Assembly: GCA_900548775.1 (NCBI GenBank)
Contig: URLM01000012.1
Location: 1 to 40,591 of the forward strand
Length of the DNA stretch: 40,591 bases
DNA from: an uncultured Olsenella sp.
Lineage (GTDB): Bacteria; Actinomycetota; Coriobacteriia; Coriobacteriales; Atopobiaceae
Reading direction: 5' to 3'
Part shown: piece by piece, positions 1 through 8,260 of the stretch
Numbering within the stretch: the stretch's first letter is position 1
Layout: every line of letters begins with the position of its first letter
Notes under the pieces: model-generated
Told to the model about the DNA's origin: nothing
Database searches by the model: none
What the model saw: the letters and a program-made list of their open reading frames with translations, nothing else
Made by a program: the position numbers and the translations under genes

Positions 1-1106
1 CGCCGCGCGAGGTCTTCTCGCACGGCGACGAGCTGCGGCGCATTGGCGTCGACAGCCCGCGCGTAGCGCGCGTGTACAACTCGCTTGCCAAGGACGGCCT
101 GGTCGAGGGCGGCGCGCCGTGCCTTACCGTGCCCGAGGCGGCAGAGCTTGTCACCGGCCTGGTGCAGCCCGAGTCAAAGACCAGCTGCCACGTGGCAAGC
201 ACCGAGGAGGGCGCGCGCGAGGCGGGCTTCCGCGCCGGCTCCAAGCATGTGGCCGCGCAGCGCCCGCACGCCGAGGGCGCCGAGCCCGTGGTGAGCCTGG
301 AGGACGTGAGCTTTGCCTATCCCGGCGGCACGGCCTCCGTGGACCACTTGGACATGCGGGTCTACCCCGGCGAGGTCGTGGGCATCGTGGGCCAGAACGG
401 CGCCGGCAAGACCACGCTCACCAAGCTGTTGAACGGCCTCCTGCGTCCCGCGTCGGGCACCGTGCGGATGGCTGGCCTCGACACGCACGAGGTTCCCACC
501 AGCGCGATTGCCGCGCACTGCGCCACGCTCTTCCAGAACCCGGACTACCAGCTGTGCAAGGACACCGTGCTCGAGGAGGTCGCCTTTGGCCTGACGCTTC
601 AGGGCGTGGACGAGAAGGACGCCCGCGAACGTGCGAGCGCGGTGATCGAGCGCTTTGGCCTACCCGCAGACGAGGCGCCCTTCTCGCTCTCCCGCGGCCA
701 GCGGCAGATGGTGGCGCTGGCATCCGTTGTGGTCATGGAGCCAGAGGTGGTGCTTCTCGACGAGCCCACGAGCGGCCTCGACTACCGCGAATGCATGACC
801 GTGATGGACACGGTGAGCAAGATGGCCGAGCGTGGCTGCGCCGTGATCATGGTCTGCCACGACATGGAGGTCGTCTCGGACTTTGCCGAGAGGATCGTTG
901 TCATGGCGAACGGGCGCATCCTCGACCGCGGAGGCACGCTCGAGATGTTCTCCAACGCGGGGCTCATGCGAGAGGCGAGCGTGAAGGCGCCGCAGGTCAT
1001 CGAGCTGTCCGAGGTTCTCGCACGCGAGCTCTCACCCGAGTTTGCCGGAATCAGCCAGGTCTCTGGCATAGTCGACCTCACCGAGGAGATGGTCCGCCGT
1101 GGTTAA
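1..1106 (+). CDS. ECF transporter ATP-binding protein, fused double ATPase, 5' partial
   Basis: The frame is open from base 3, so the gene begins outside the window and 367 residues are visible. The first residues look like the tail of one ECF-type ATPase domain (a PREVF segment, then SPRVARVYNSLAKDGL). After a linker of about 60 residues a complete second ABC domain follows, with Walker A GQNGAGKTT (about 390-416), a Q-loop in LFQNPDYQL, Walker B VVLLDEPTSGLD and the switch His in VCHDME. The signature reads LSRGQRQ, where SGGQ is more usual. By family knowledge, ECF ATPases drive vitamin or metal uptake together with EcfT and a substrate-binding S protein. Here both ATPases appear fused in one chain. 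The stop overlaps the EcfT start by 8 bases, which indicates translational coupling. No S component is visible, so the substrate is unknown. Confidence 0.9.
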   Translation, partial: PREVFSHGDELRRIGVDSPRVARVYNSLAKDGLVEGGAPCLTVPEAAELVTGLVQPESKTSCHVASTEEGAREAGFRAGSKHVAAQRPHAEGAEPVVSLEDVSFAYPGGTASVDHLDMRVYPGEVVGIVGQNGAGKTTLTKLLNGLLRPASGTVRMAGLDTHEVPTSAIAAHCATLFQNPDYQLCKDTVLEEVAFGLTLQGVDEKDARERASAVIERFGLPADEAPFSLSRGQRQMVALASVVVMEPEVVLLDEPTSGLDYRECMTVMDTVSKMAERGCAVIMVCHDMEVVSDFAERIVVMANGRILDRGGTLEMFSNAGLMREASVKAPQVIELSEVLARELSPEFAGISQVSGIVDLTEEMVRRG

Positions 1107-1845
1107 CGTGATCGACTACGTGCCGGGAGACACCCTGCTGCACCGGCTGAACCCCGTGACCAAGCTGGGCATTGCCGCAGCGATCATCATCTCGATGTTC
1201 TTGGCCAACACCTACCCCATGCTGCTGGGTCTTCTCGCCCTCACCTTTGCGTTGGGCGCCTACGCGCACGCCACGTCCAAGCTTGTCTCGCTTCTCAAGC
1301 TGCTGGTGCCGCTGGCCGTGGTGATGCTTCTGCTGCAGACGGCATTCGTGCGCGGCGGCGATCCTGTGTTTGCGTGGATGACCACAGAGGGCCTAGTCAC
1401 GGGCAGCAAGGCGTGCCTGCGCCTTCTGGGCGTAGCGCTGCCGCTCATCCTCATGCTGAGCGTGACCAAGCTCACCGACCTGGCAAACGCCTGCGTCGAG
1501 GTGCTGCACATTCCGTACCGTTACGCGTTCACGTTCACGACGGCGCTGCGCTTTGTGCCCGTGTTCAGCCAGGAGATGAACGCGATCATGGAGGCACAGA
1601 CGGCGCGCGGCGTTGAGTACGACACCAAGAACCCCATCCGCAAGCTGCAGCTCATGCTGCCACTGTGCGTGCCACTGCTGGTGAGCTCGGTGGGAAAGAC
1701 CGACGCAACGGCGCTCGCCGCAGAGCAGCGCGGATTCTACCTGCGCACGCGTGAGAGCAGCTTCAAGCGCTACCCCATGGTGGGCCGCGACGTGGCGGTG
1801 CTGGTGGCGTGCGTCGCGCTGGTGGTTGCCGGCGCGCTGCTGTAG
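1099..1845 (+). CDS. ecfT: ECF transporter transmembrane protein EcfT
   Basis: A 248-residue protein with about five or six hydrophobic segments. It begins with the typical EcfT opening VIDYVPGDTLLHRLNPVTKLG. The coupling-helix region is visible near residues 165-180: an ARG motif in EAQTARGVEYDTKNP, which by family knowledge contacts the ATPases. The GTG start at 1099 overlaps the end of the ATPase gene and is preceded by GAGGAG at about 1082-1088. Length matches the family (about 250-270). It forms the membrane scaffold of the ECF complex. It is the last gene of the operon; the following 450 bases hold only repeats. Confidence 0.9.
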   Translation: MVNVIDYVPGDTLLHRLNPVTKLGIAAAIIISMFLANTYPMLLGLLALTFALGAYAHATSKLVSLLKLLVPLAVVMLLLQTAFVRGGDPVFAWMTTEGLVTGSKACLRLLGVALPLILMLSVTKLTDLANACVEVLHIPYRYAFTFTTALRFVPVFSQEMNAIMEAQTARGVEYDTKNPIRKLQLMLPLCVPLLVSSVGKTDATALAAEQRGFYLRTRESSFKRYPMVGRDVAVLVACVALVVAGALL

Positions 1846-2168
1846 CGAGCGCGGGGCGCGGTGGCGCCGGGGATGCGGCGACGCCAGGGGCGTGGTGACG
1901 CCGGAAGGCGAGTTTCCGCAGCTGCGGTGAGAAAAACTCCTCTCCGGTGTCATTTCGACGCCGGAGAGCGCATCTCGTACGGAATCCCGTCGGAAGCTCA
2001 CGTTCCGGCGAGCTTTTCTCGCCGGGAGGCCCACTTTGTACGTGATTGCTTCGATAACCCTCCCTTCGGCGTCAGATTCTCGCCGGAGGGAGGGTTTTCT
2101 CAGCGCCGGTGACGAGAATCGCGCCACCGGCGTCGTGGCGCGCCCCTACGGTCGCGGGCAATCATTTT
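1846..2168. repeat. Intergenic region with family A hairpin repeats
   Basis: No credible gene. From about 1925 to 2111 there are at least three GC-rich dyads of family A, such as CTCTCCGGTGTC pairing with GACGCCGGAGAG, and GCGAGCTTTTCTCGC. They are separated by the connectors that recur elsewhere in the window (for example TACGGAATCCCGTCGGAA and GTACGTGATTGCTTCG). The same core CTCCGGCG...CGCCGGAG reappears near 10.3, 11.0, 12.6, 22.3-22.8, 30.0-30.6 and 34.9 kb. The region lies just downstream of ecfT, so a role in transcript ending is possible but is inferred. Confidence 0.75.
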
Positions 2169-2238
2169 TTATCGGTATCCGTGAATCGTCACGACGTTTA
2201 CGCAGTTAAATTTCGGCCAGAGTCACAGAAACCGATAA
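2169..2238 (+). repeat. 70-bp dyad element (family E), copy 1
   Basis: Starts TTATCGG and ends CCGATAA. The first 19 bases pair with the last 19 with about three mismatches (TTATCGGTATCCGTGAATC against TTATCGGTTTCTGTGACTC). The interior holds GACGTTTACGCAGTT. A second element of exactly 70 bp lies at 22176-22245 on the other strand, with the same TTATCG/CGATAA ends and the same core at the same offset but different arm sequences. Six T residues (2165-2170) overlap its left end. Function is unknown. Confidence 0.55.
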
Positions 2239-2293
2239 AGAACGAAGAGGGCGGAGCCGCAGGGGGGTCATCGCGGGAGTTGCGAGCAAACCT

Positions 2294-3241
2294 CTAGAGC
2301 TTCTCGTCCAAGCCATGGAGCAGGTCGGCAGACTTTCTCAGCGCCTCAAGCTCGTCGGGGAGAAGGTCGATCTCCACGATCTCCTTGGCACCTGTGCCGT
2401 CGACGATCGTGGGCACCGAGATAAACGTGTCACGGATGCCATACTGGCCATCAAGGTAGACCGAGACGGGCATGATGCGGTTCTCGTCGAAGAGGATCGA
2501 CTTGGCGATGGACGCCGTGCTCGACGCAATGCCGTAGCAGGTGTTTCCCTTGCGGCTGAAGATGTCCCAGCCGGCCTGAACCGTCCGCTTGCGAAGCTCG
2601 TCGCGGGTGACGCCGCGCGTGCGGGAGGCGTTGTCGCGCAGGACGTCGTCCACGCGCTTGCCGCCGATGGTCGCGCTGTTCCACGAGACGATCTCCGAGT
2701 CGCCGTGCTCGCCTAGCACGAATGCCTCGACACTGTTGGATGCCAGGTCGTACATGTCAGAGAGCGCACGGCACAGACGCGCGGAGTCGAGGAAGGTGCC
2801 AGAGCCAATCACGCGCTCGTGCGGCAGGCCCGAGACCTTCCAGGTGTAATAGGCCATAACGTCGACGGGGTTCGAAACCACAAGGAAGATGCCGTCGAAG
2901 CCCGATGCCATGACCTGCTCGACCACCGAGCGCACCACGCCCAGGCTGGGCTTGAGCATCTCGAGACGGTCGTTGGAGTCCTTGGGCATGGGCGCCGCCG
3001 CGGTGACAATGACAATGTCCGCGTCCGCGCACTCGCTGTAGTCTCCGGCATGCACGTTGACGTTGCGGTTCATGAAGAAGACCGAGTCGCGCATGTCGAG
3101 CGCCTCGCCCACCGCGTGCTCGTGGTTCACGTCGATGAGGCACACGTCACCGCAAAGCCCCTGGTTGATGATGCTGAATGCGGTGGTCGAGCCCACCTTG
3201 CCCGCGCCTACGATAACGACCTTGGTGTCCTTGAAGCTCAT
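2294..3241 (-). CDS. ldh: L-lactate / L-2-hydroxyacid dehydrogenase
   Basis: A 315-residue NAD-dependent 2-hydroxyacid dehydrogenase of the LDH/MDH superfamily, which would regenerate NAD from NADH by reducing a 2-oxoacid in the cytoplasm. Visible are the dinucleotide-binding loop VVIVGAGKVGSTTA near residue 10, the Asp in CLIDVN, NPVDV, the Asp/Arg pair in FLDSARLC and the catalytic His in LGEHGDSE. The start MSFKDTK at 3241 is preceded by AAAGGGGAAG; an open frame further upstream has no better start. The mobile substrate loop is unusual: classical L-LDHs have NQKPGETR, while this protein has APMPKDSNDR, apparently one residue longer and lacking the usual Gln. It could therefore be an L-2-hydroxyisocaproate-type dehydrogenase. 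Superfamily is certain; substrate is open. Confidence 0.88.
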   Translation of the reverse strand: MSFKDTKVVIVGAGKVGSTTAFSIINQGLCGDVCLIDVNHEHAVGEALDMRDSVFFMNRNVNVHAGDYSECADADIVIVTAAAPMPKDSNDRLEMLKPSLGVVRSVVEQVMASGFDGIFLVVSNPVDVMAYYTWKVSGLPHERVIGSGTFLDSARLCRALSDMYDLASNSVEAFVLGEHGDSEIVSWNSATIGGKRVDDVLRDNASRTRGVTRDELRKRTVQAGWDIFSRKGNTCYGIASSTASIAKSILFDENRIMPVSVYLDGQYGIRDTFISVPTIVDGTGAKEIVEIDLLPDELEALRKSADLLHGLDEKL

Positions 3242-3309
3242 GTGCTTCCCCTTTCTGCTTGAGCGCCACACTCCCGGACGGCACCGGAGCTTAGCGCCAC
3301 GCGTGGAGC

Positions 3310-3924
3310 CTAGCCCCACGAGCAGGCACACTCAAGACCGCTCACGATTCCTTGCAGCATGAGCGCAATTGGCATGCTAGGGGTTCCCTTGGGCAAGCGA
3401 CATGCCTGCTCGGGCGAGTTGGGCACGTGCACAAATCCGGCGCGGGCTGTGGATTGGGACTCTGCGAGTGCGCGAAGCACCGAGAAGAGCACCGCATTGC
3501 AGACGTAGGTCCCCGCAGAGTACGAGACAGCCGCCGGCACGCCGGCGTCGACCATCGCCTGTGCCATCGCATGAACAGGTAAGGTCGAGAAGTGCGCATC
3601 CGGCGCGTTTGGCGAGAGGCGCGTTGCCTGGGGCTGCTCGCCATCGTTGTCGGGGATGCGTGCGTCCGCGTAGTTGATGCCCACGAACTCCGGCGTCACC
3701 TTGGCGCGACCGCCCGCCTGTCCCACGCAGAGCACGATGGAAGGGCTCTCGCGCTGGATTGCCGCAAGCACGGCAGCCGGCCCTCGGCGAAACGACACGG
3801 GGATGCACTCGCGGACCACGGCGCGGCCAGCGATGGTTGCGGGAAGCGCATTTGCCACCTCCCACGAAGGGTTTGTTTGCTCGCCACCAAAGGGTTCGAA
3901 GCCCGTGACCAAAATCTTCTCCAT
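3310..3924 (-). CDS. pcp: Pyroglutamyl-peptidase I
   Basis: A 204-residue cysteine peptidase (family C15) that removes N-terminal pyroglutamate from peptides in the cytoplasm. The N-terminus MEKILVTGFEPFGG is diagnostic. The expected triad is visible: Glu79 in TPEFVGIN, Cys142 in SAGTYVCN and His166 in GFVHVPNS. These are within two positions of the usual family numbers, and length is slightly below the usual 210-215. AAAGAAAGGCAGG precedes the ATG. It lies 68 bases upstream of the dehydrogenase gene on the same strand, so the two may be cotranscribed, although no functional link is evident. Confidence 0.93.
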   Translation of the reverse strand: MEKILVTGFEPFGGEQTNPSWEVANALPATIAGRAVVRECIPVSFRRGPAAVLAAIQRESPSIVLCVGQAGGRAKVTPEFVGINYADARIPDNDGEQPQATRLSPNAPDAHFSTLPVHAMAQAMVDAGVPAAVSYSAGTYVCNAVLFSVLRALAESQSTARAGFVHVPNSPEQACRLPKGTPSMPIALMLQGIVSGLECACSWG

Positions 3925-4047
3925 GCGTGCCTGCCTTTCTTTGGCGAGAAGTGCGCTGCCTGGACGAGATCAGCGCCAGTGAGGGCGAGCCCGTTTGGGC
4001 GAGAGGCGCCCGGCCGAGACGTCCCACCTGGACAATCGCTCCAACAC

Positions 4048-4245
4048 CTAGAGCTTGAAGGTGATGGTCGTAGCTATGAAGGGCTGCCAGCCGCCGCGCT
4101 TCTTGGCTGCCCTGCGGCGGTTGTTCTCCTCTTCCTCCTCGCGATCCGTCTCGTCGCACATGTGCTTGTACTCCTCGAAGCTTAGCTCACCCCTGCGGTA
4201 CTGCTCGTATGCTTCTTGCAGCTCGTCGTCGGTGAAGCTTGTCAT
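4048..4245 (-). CDS. Small acidic protein of unknown function
   Basis: A 65-residue protein starting MTSFTDDELQEAYEQYRRG. The start at 4245 was chosen because CTGGAGG sits 6 bases upstream; a longer reading to 4323 has no such site. Residues 5-35 are predicted helical, with SFEEYKHMCDE, followed by an acidic run DREEEEENN, a basic run RRRAAKKRGG and a hydrophobic tail ending TTITFKL. The first half resembles the SHOCT-like short helical pattern (EL.EAYEQYRRGELSFEEY), but this is only suggestive. The gene lies upstream of pcp on the same strand with a gap of about 120 bases. Not recognised; no function is assigned. Confidence 0.65.
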   Translation of the reverse strand: MTSFTDDELQEAYEQYRRGELSFEEYKHMCDETDREEEEENNRRRAAKKRGGWQPFIATTITFKL

Positions 4246-4338
4246 GGCGACCTCCAGTCGTGGTGGCCAACGCACCCGAGCTCCTTCTCGGCTTGCGTCG
4301 ACTATACCCTCCTGGCGCGACATAAATTAGGGGTTCAC

Positions 4339-4478
4339 GCGGGCGCCGGAAGCGCGGTGCGGAGACAGACGGCCCGCCGCTGGTGGAAGCCCTTCTCCGA
4401 GCGTTCTCGCCGGTTAGGGGTGGTTAAACGTCTGAATCTGGCGGCATGGCAACGGCTTCGCGCATTCTCGCCGGTTAG
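4339..4478. repeat. 140-bp direct repeat (family D), copy 1
   Basis: This 140-bp block recurs at 5189-5328 in the same orientation with about four substitutions by eye (for example CTCCGAGCG against CTCCGCGCG). Inside each copy GTTCTCGCCGGTTAG or ATTCTCGCCGGTTAG occurs twice about 60 bases apart, separated by TAAACGTCTGAATCTGG. The two copies enclose the two-gene DUF4160 cassette. Short open frames across the repeat have no ribosome-binding site and are not called. Confidence 0.9.
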
Positions 4479-4541
4479 AGGGGGTCTCTCATCCCGTGAA
4501 TACCCTGGCGACAAGTACGCCATCTGGATCTAAGAGACGGA

Positions 4542-4820
4542 CTAGCAGTAATACCGGATTTCATCCCCTGGGAAGAAACGCTTCCAAGCTGCGCAAATCA
4601 TAAAGGATTGCGCCGAAATGATCTCCATTAGCTCGCGAAGGTCCCGATCCGGGATGCCACTCCCATTGCTCGCCAAGATGCACCCACCGGCAGAAGTCAG
4701 CCAGACCTTAGTGGCATTTGGACTGGGCTTCCCCTTGCAGACGTGCACGTGAATCGGCTCGTTGAGCTCGTTCGCCCAAAAGAATACGCGATACCCGCCA
4801 ACGGTAAACAGACTAGGCAA
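4542..4820 (-). CDS. DUF4160 domain protein
   Basis: A 92-residue protein matching the DUF4160 pattern: LPSLFTVGGYRVFFWANE, then NEPIHVHVCKG and a C-terminal aromatic stretch AAWKRFFPGDE. The likely start is TTG at 4820, which overlaps the end of the upstream gene by 8 bases. Reading further upstream in frame gives residues unlike the family, and the domain begins exactly at this TTG. By family knowledge DUF4160 genes are often paired with a small partner (commonly DUF2442) in toxin-antitoxin-like modules. The overlap here fits translational coupling of a two-gene module. The whole pair lies between the 140-bp direct repeats. Confidence 0.75.
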   Translation of the reverse strand: MPSLFTVGGYRVFFWANELNEPIHVHVCKGKPSPNATKVWLTSAGGCILASNGSGIPDRDLRELMEIISAQSFMICAAWKRFFPGDEIRYYC

Positions 4821-5082
4821 CCTTGACACCACCGGAAGCAGCGTACTTATAGAGCAAGGCGGCATTCGCGTGAACAAACTCGTCAAAAAATGCCAGCTCA
4901 TCCTTGGAGAAGCTACCCTCCCAGGGCGTCCAGGTATACGAGGGCAACTCACACCTAATGGAGTCGAATCCATTCTCGGTTGGCCTTTCAAAATGGACCA
5001 GGACCTTATCGACGCCTCCCTCATGAATGAGGTCGGAATGGACCACTTCGGTACCATCGTCAAACGTGAGATAGGGATGCAT
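4813..5082 (-). CDS. Small partner protein of the DUF4160 gene
   Basis: An 89-residue acidic protein, MHPYLTFDDGTEVVHSDLIH near the N-terminus, with LVHFERP, CELPSYTWTPWEG and a C-terminal helix AFFDEFVHANAALLYKYA. The start at 5082 is chosen because GGAGG lies 11 bases upstream; a GTG one codon earlier and an ATG at 5100 are alternatives. I do not recognise a named domain and it does not look like DUF2442. Its position just before a coupled DUF4160 gene suggests that it is the partner in a toxin-antitoxin-like or regulatory pair, which is inference from arrangement only. Confidence 0.65.
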   Translation of the reverse strand: MHPYLTFDDGTEVVHSDLIHEGGVDKVLVHFERPTENGFDSIRCELPSYTWTPWEGSFSKDELAFFDEFVHANAALLYKYAASGGVKVA

Positions 5083-5188
5083 CACGATTGTCGCCTCCAT
5101 CCGAAAGAGTATCCTGCTGGCGGAGTCTAATTATAGGCTCTAGCACCTCCCCCCCTCGACTCGATTCAGCGCGTCAGTACTCTCCCAG

Positions 5189-5328
5189 GCGGGCGCCGGA
5201 AGCGCGGTGCGGAGACAGACGGCCCGCCGCTGGTGGAAGCCCTTCTCCGCGCGTTCTCGCCGGTTAGTGGTGGCTAAACGTCTGAATCTGGCGGCATGGC
5301 AACGGCTTCGCGCGTTCTCGCCGGTTAG
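5189..5328. repeat. 140-bp direct repeat (family D), copy 2
   Basis: Same orientation and same length as 4339-4478, with about four differences. It closes the DUF4160 cassette on the right. The 106 bases between the partner gene start and this repeat would hold the cassette promoter; no convincing -35/-10 pair was found. Confidence 0.9.
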
Positions 5329-5636
5329 CCCGCCGTAAACGTCCAAAACCCGCGGCTGGGGTAACTGCGACTGAGGCGGCAGCGGCCAAGGTGGCTACGG
5401 CTGGGACGCCACCGGCTAGGATCCCCCGGCCGGAATCCCCCGGTTGGGACGCAAAGCGTTGCCGACACCCAATTTTGGGCTACGTGGCTACGCCCTTCTC
5501 GCATACCATTGACCTATCGCATCAGCTCGCGCGCGCTCGCTCGGGCGCGCCGCCCAGAGGAGAGAGGCAGAGGCCCACCCATGGCTTGGCCGGCACAGAA
5601 ACGTACCGACAACCAATCCAGCGCAGGTGATTGACC
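5329..5636. other. Non-coding leader before the LuxR gene
   Basis: About 310 bases without a supported gene. It holds a short imperfect repetition of GGATCCCCCGG / GGAATCCCCCGG near 5420-5450, and AGGTGA immediately before the LuxR start. No clear promoter was identified. Confidence 0.5.
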
Positions 5637-8015
5637 ATGCTCGTCAAGGTCCCCCTCGAGCTCGACGAGTACCTCCGGCCACAATGGCTCCGCTCGCGGC
5701 TGGCCTTTGTCTATGCCCCTCTCGGCTTTGGAAAGACCGCGTTCGCCCACCGCATGCTCCATGGCCTCGATGTCCTCGCGGTCAACGCCGAGACGGTCGA
5801 CGTCACCCAGGCAGTGACCGCCCAGGAGGTCGAGAGACACGAGGCGGTCCTTGTCGACAACATCCACGACGCCATCTCGAACGCTCAGGGCTCCACCCTC
5901 GCGTCCGTCATCGCAGCCTGCCCGAACACGCGCTTCGTGTTTCTCTCCCGCGCACCCATGCCCGGCTGGCTCACCCCCTTCTTCGCCAACGGAGAGCTGC
6001 TCATCGTCACTGCGGACGACCTCTTCTTCACCGACGCGGACATTGCCCACGTGCTCGCCGCAAACGGGATCTCTCCCACGTTCAAGCTGATTGAGCGCGT
6101 GGCCGCTGCGTCGGAGCGCTACCCAATGGCAGTGGCCTCAGCCGTTATCCACATCCAGCACGATGGCGACACGTCTTGGGAGACGCGCCTGCGCGACGAG
6201 ATAATGGCCTACTTCGAAGCCGAGTTCGAGCGCCGCTTTGACGAGAAGACCCAGAACGTCCTGCTCCTGGTCCCGCTCTTCGACGAAATCGACGACGACC
6301 TCATCACCCATGCGCTGGGGAAAGACGAGGGCACGCGGCTCCTCGACGCCCTCCACCATGCGACGAGCTTCATCATGCGAGAAGGCCACACCTGGAAGGT
6401 CCGCGACGGCATGCTGAGCTTCTGCGAGTGGGAGCGCGCCCGCCGGCGCGACAGCACCACCATTGCAGACATCGTAGGCCGCGTCATCGACTACTACGAG
6501 ACCCGCGGCAACTTCACGAACGCCCTCGAGCTATGCGACCGGCTCGGCGACAACAGGCGCATGCTCGCCATTCTCGATGACCACGCCCGTCTCAACCCGG
6601 GAAGCGGCAGCTACTACGAACTCGAGCACTACTACCACGAGCTGCCCGAGGACGTGGTTCTCGCCTCTCCGCGCCTCATGCGCATCATGTCGATGCTGGA
6701 CTCCATGGCGATGGACGTAGACGGCTCGGAGCGCTGGTACGCCGCACTCGAAACCTATGCGCAGGCGCCCGAGCGCACGCCCGAGGAGCGCCGCATTACA
6801 CGGTCCTACCTGGCCTATCTCGACCTTTCGCTTCCCCACCGACAGCCGTCGAGCATCGTCTCGGCGGTCTCGGCGCTTGCGAAGATCAACGCGAGCGAGG
6901 ACCCCGAGCTTATGCCCTCGGTGACGAGCGGCCTGCCGAGCGTCCTCAACGGAGGGCGCGACCTCAGCCCCTGGGTTTCCTCCGACGACAGGACCGCCCG
7001 CGCCATAAGCAAGGTCGCAGGCAGGGCGCTGGGCCGCATGGGCGTGGGGGTCGCCGAGGTCGGGCTGTGCGAGAGCAAGTTCGAGAAGGGCGAGGACATG
7101 GTGCCCTACCTCGCACGGGTCAATGCCGCGCTCCCCAGGATCCGGCGCGACGGGACCCCCTCGCTCGAGTTCGCAGCCGTTGGAATGCAGTGCCGCTGTC
7201 TCATAGAGCGAGGCGATGCACGCCAGGCGCTCTCTCTTCTCAATGCGCTCCACCGCCGGCTCTCGCTGGACGACAGCCCGGAGACCAGGCGCATCCTCAA
7301 GAACCTTGAGGCCCTGCGCTGCCGTGTATGGCTGCGGCTAGGCGAGTCCGAGCGCGTCCATGTCTGGCTGGAGGAGAACGCGCCCGACCTCTCGGGGCGG
7401 CTCTTCTACATGGACCGATACGTCTACCTCACCGTTTGCCAGGCATACATCGCGGAGGGACGCCCTGCGCAGGCCCGCATGCTCATGGCAGCACTCACCG
7501 AGTACGTCACACGGTGCGGAAGGGTCATCGACGCCGTGCACTTTGACATCCTGGCGTCGATTGCGGCGTGGCAGGATGGCGAGAAGGGCTGGGATCGCTG
7601 GCTTTCGCACGCGCTATCAACGGCGCGCTGCTACGGGTACGTGCGCACGATCACGCAGTACGGCGGCGCGGTACTGCCGCTCTTGGTGGAGCTTTCCGAG
7701 CGCGAAGACGCCAACGAAGCCGAGAAGGAGCAGCTCGCGCGGCTGATAAGGGGAGCCCGCGCGCAGGCGTCGTTCTATCCGGAGTTCCTTCTCGGCGCGG
7801 CCGGCCTCTCCGGGCTGCCTTCTGCCCAGCTCACCGAGACCGAGCGGCAGGTCCTGCGCCTCGTCTGCCAAAACAAGAGCAACGCCGAGATTGGCGAGCT
7901 TCTCAACATCAAGCTGTCCACCGTGAAGACGCACGTGAGCCACATCCTCGCCAAGCTGGGCGTGAGCCGACGCTCGCAGGCAGCGAGCGAGGCCCGGCGA
8001 CTGCGGCTGGTGTAG
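5637..8015 (+). CDS. MalT-like LuxR family ATP-dependent regulator (LAL type)
   Basis: A 792-residue transcription regulator. Near the N-terminus is a P-loop, APLGFGKTAF (about residues 26-35), followed by an NTPase region with VLVDNIHD as probable Walker B and FVFLSRAPMPG as sensor strand. Residues of about 250-690 are helical and repeat-like, as in the MalT/LAL family. The C-terminus is a GerE/LuxR helix-turn-helix: LTETERQVLRLVCQNKSN, then STVKTHVSHILAKLGVSRRS. The ATG at 5637 has AGGTGA 7 bases upstream; a TTG two codons earlier is possible. By family knowledge these proteins bind an inducer and ATP and activate promoters. No adjacent target gene is obvious and the gene stands alone. Confidence 0.88.
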   Translation: MLVKVPLELDEYLRPQWLRSRLAFVYAPLGFGKTAFAHRMLHGLDVLAVNAETVDVTQAVTAQEVERHEAVLVDNIHDAISNAQGSTLASVIAACPNTRFVFLSRAPMPGWLTPFFANGELLIVTADDLFFTDADIAHVLAANGISPTFKLIERVAAASERYPMAVASAVIHIQHDGDTSWETRLRDEIMAYFEAEFERRFDEKTQNVLLLVPLFDEIDDDLITHALGKDEGTRLLDALHHATSFIMREGHTWKVRDGMLSFCEWERARRRDSTTIADIVGRVIDYYETRGNFTNALELCDRLGDNRRMLAILDDHARLNPGSGSYYELEHYYHELPEDVVLASPRLMRIMSMLDSMAMDVDGSERWYAALETYAQAPERTPEERRITRSYLAYLDLSLPHRQPSSIVSAVSALAKINASEDPELMPSVTSGLPSVLNGGRDLSPWVSSDDRTARAISKVAGRALGRMGVGVAEVGLCESKFEKGEDMVPYLARVNAALPRIRRDGTPSLEFAAVGMQCRCLIERGDARQALSLLNALHRRLSLDDSPETRRILKNLEALRCRVWLRLGESERVHVWLEENAPDLSGRLFYMDRYVYLTVCQAYIAEGRPAQARMLMAALTEYVTRCGRVIDAVHFDILASIAAWQDGEKGWDRWLSHALSTARCYGYVRTITQYGGAVLPLLVELSEREDANEAEKEQLARLIRGARAQASFYPEFLLGAAGLSGLPSAQLTETERQVLRLVCQNKSNAEIGELLNIKLSTVKTHVSHILAKLGVSRRSQAASEARRLRLV

Positions 8016-8094
8016 GGGCGCCGGCGCGCAGCGCGGCGAGCCCGGGTGGCGCGGGCGAGCCGGGCGGCGCGACAGCCCGGGTGACGCGGCAGCC

Positions 8095-8162
8095 GATACA
8101 CATTCGTCACCCGAATGTGTATCGACCTGCGCTGGTCACAGATTCGGGTACGAATGTGTATC
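8095..8162. repeat. 68-bp three-dyad element (family B), copy 1
   Basis: Begins GATACACATTCG and ends CGAATGTGTATC. It holds three consecutive dyads: ATACACATTCG/CGAATGTGTAT, GACCTGCG/CGCTGGTC, and a second ATTCG/CGAAT-type dyad. Three further copies of exactly the same length lie at 22354, 30257 and 35079. The surrounding gap 8016-8260 is otherwise GC-rich non-coding DNA. Confidence 0.85.
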
Positions 8163-8260
8163 ACAAGGCGCCGGCGCGGCCCGTTAATGCGAGGACTCCG
8201 CTGCCGCAAGGACTCCGCTGCCGAGAAGGTCCCACGCCCGCGTCGGCGCCCTTCTCGGGA

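Noticed and set aside
1861..2112. 83-residue plus-strand frame after ecfT
   Set aside because: It is a translation of family A hairpins without a ribosome-binding site.
2169..2238. Integron attC site
   Set aside because: The element has covarying arms and GTTAAAT inside, but the ends do not fit the RYYYAAC/GTTRRRY boxes, copy 2 lacks GTTRRRY, and no integrase is present.
4335..4523. Small protein of about 62 residues on the minus strand (and the similar frame at 5140-5346)
   Set aside because: These frames translate the 140-bp direct repeat; there is no ribosome-binding site and the stretch is explained as repeat DNA.
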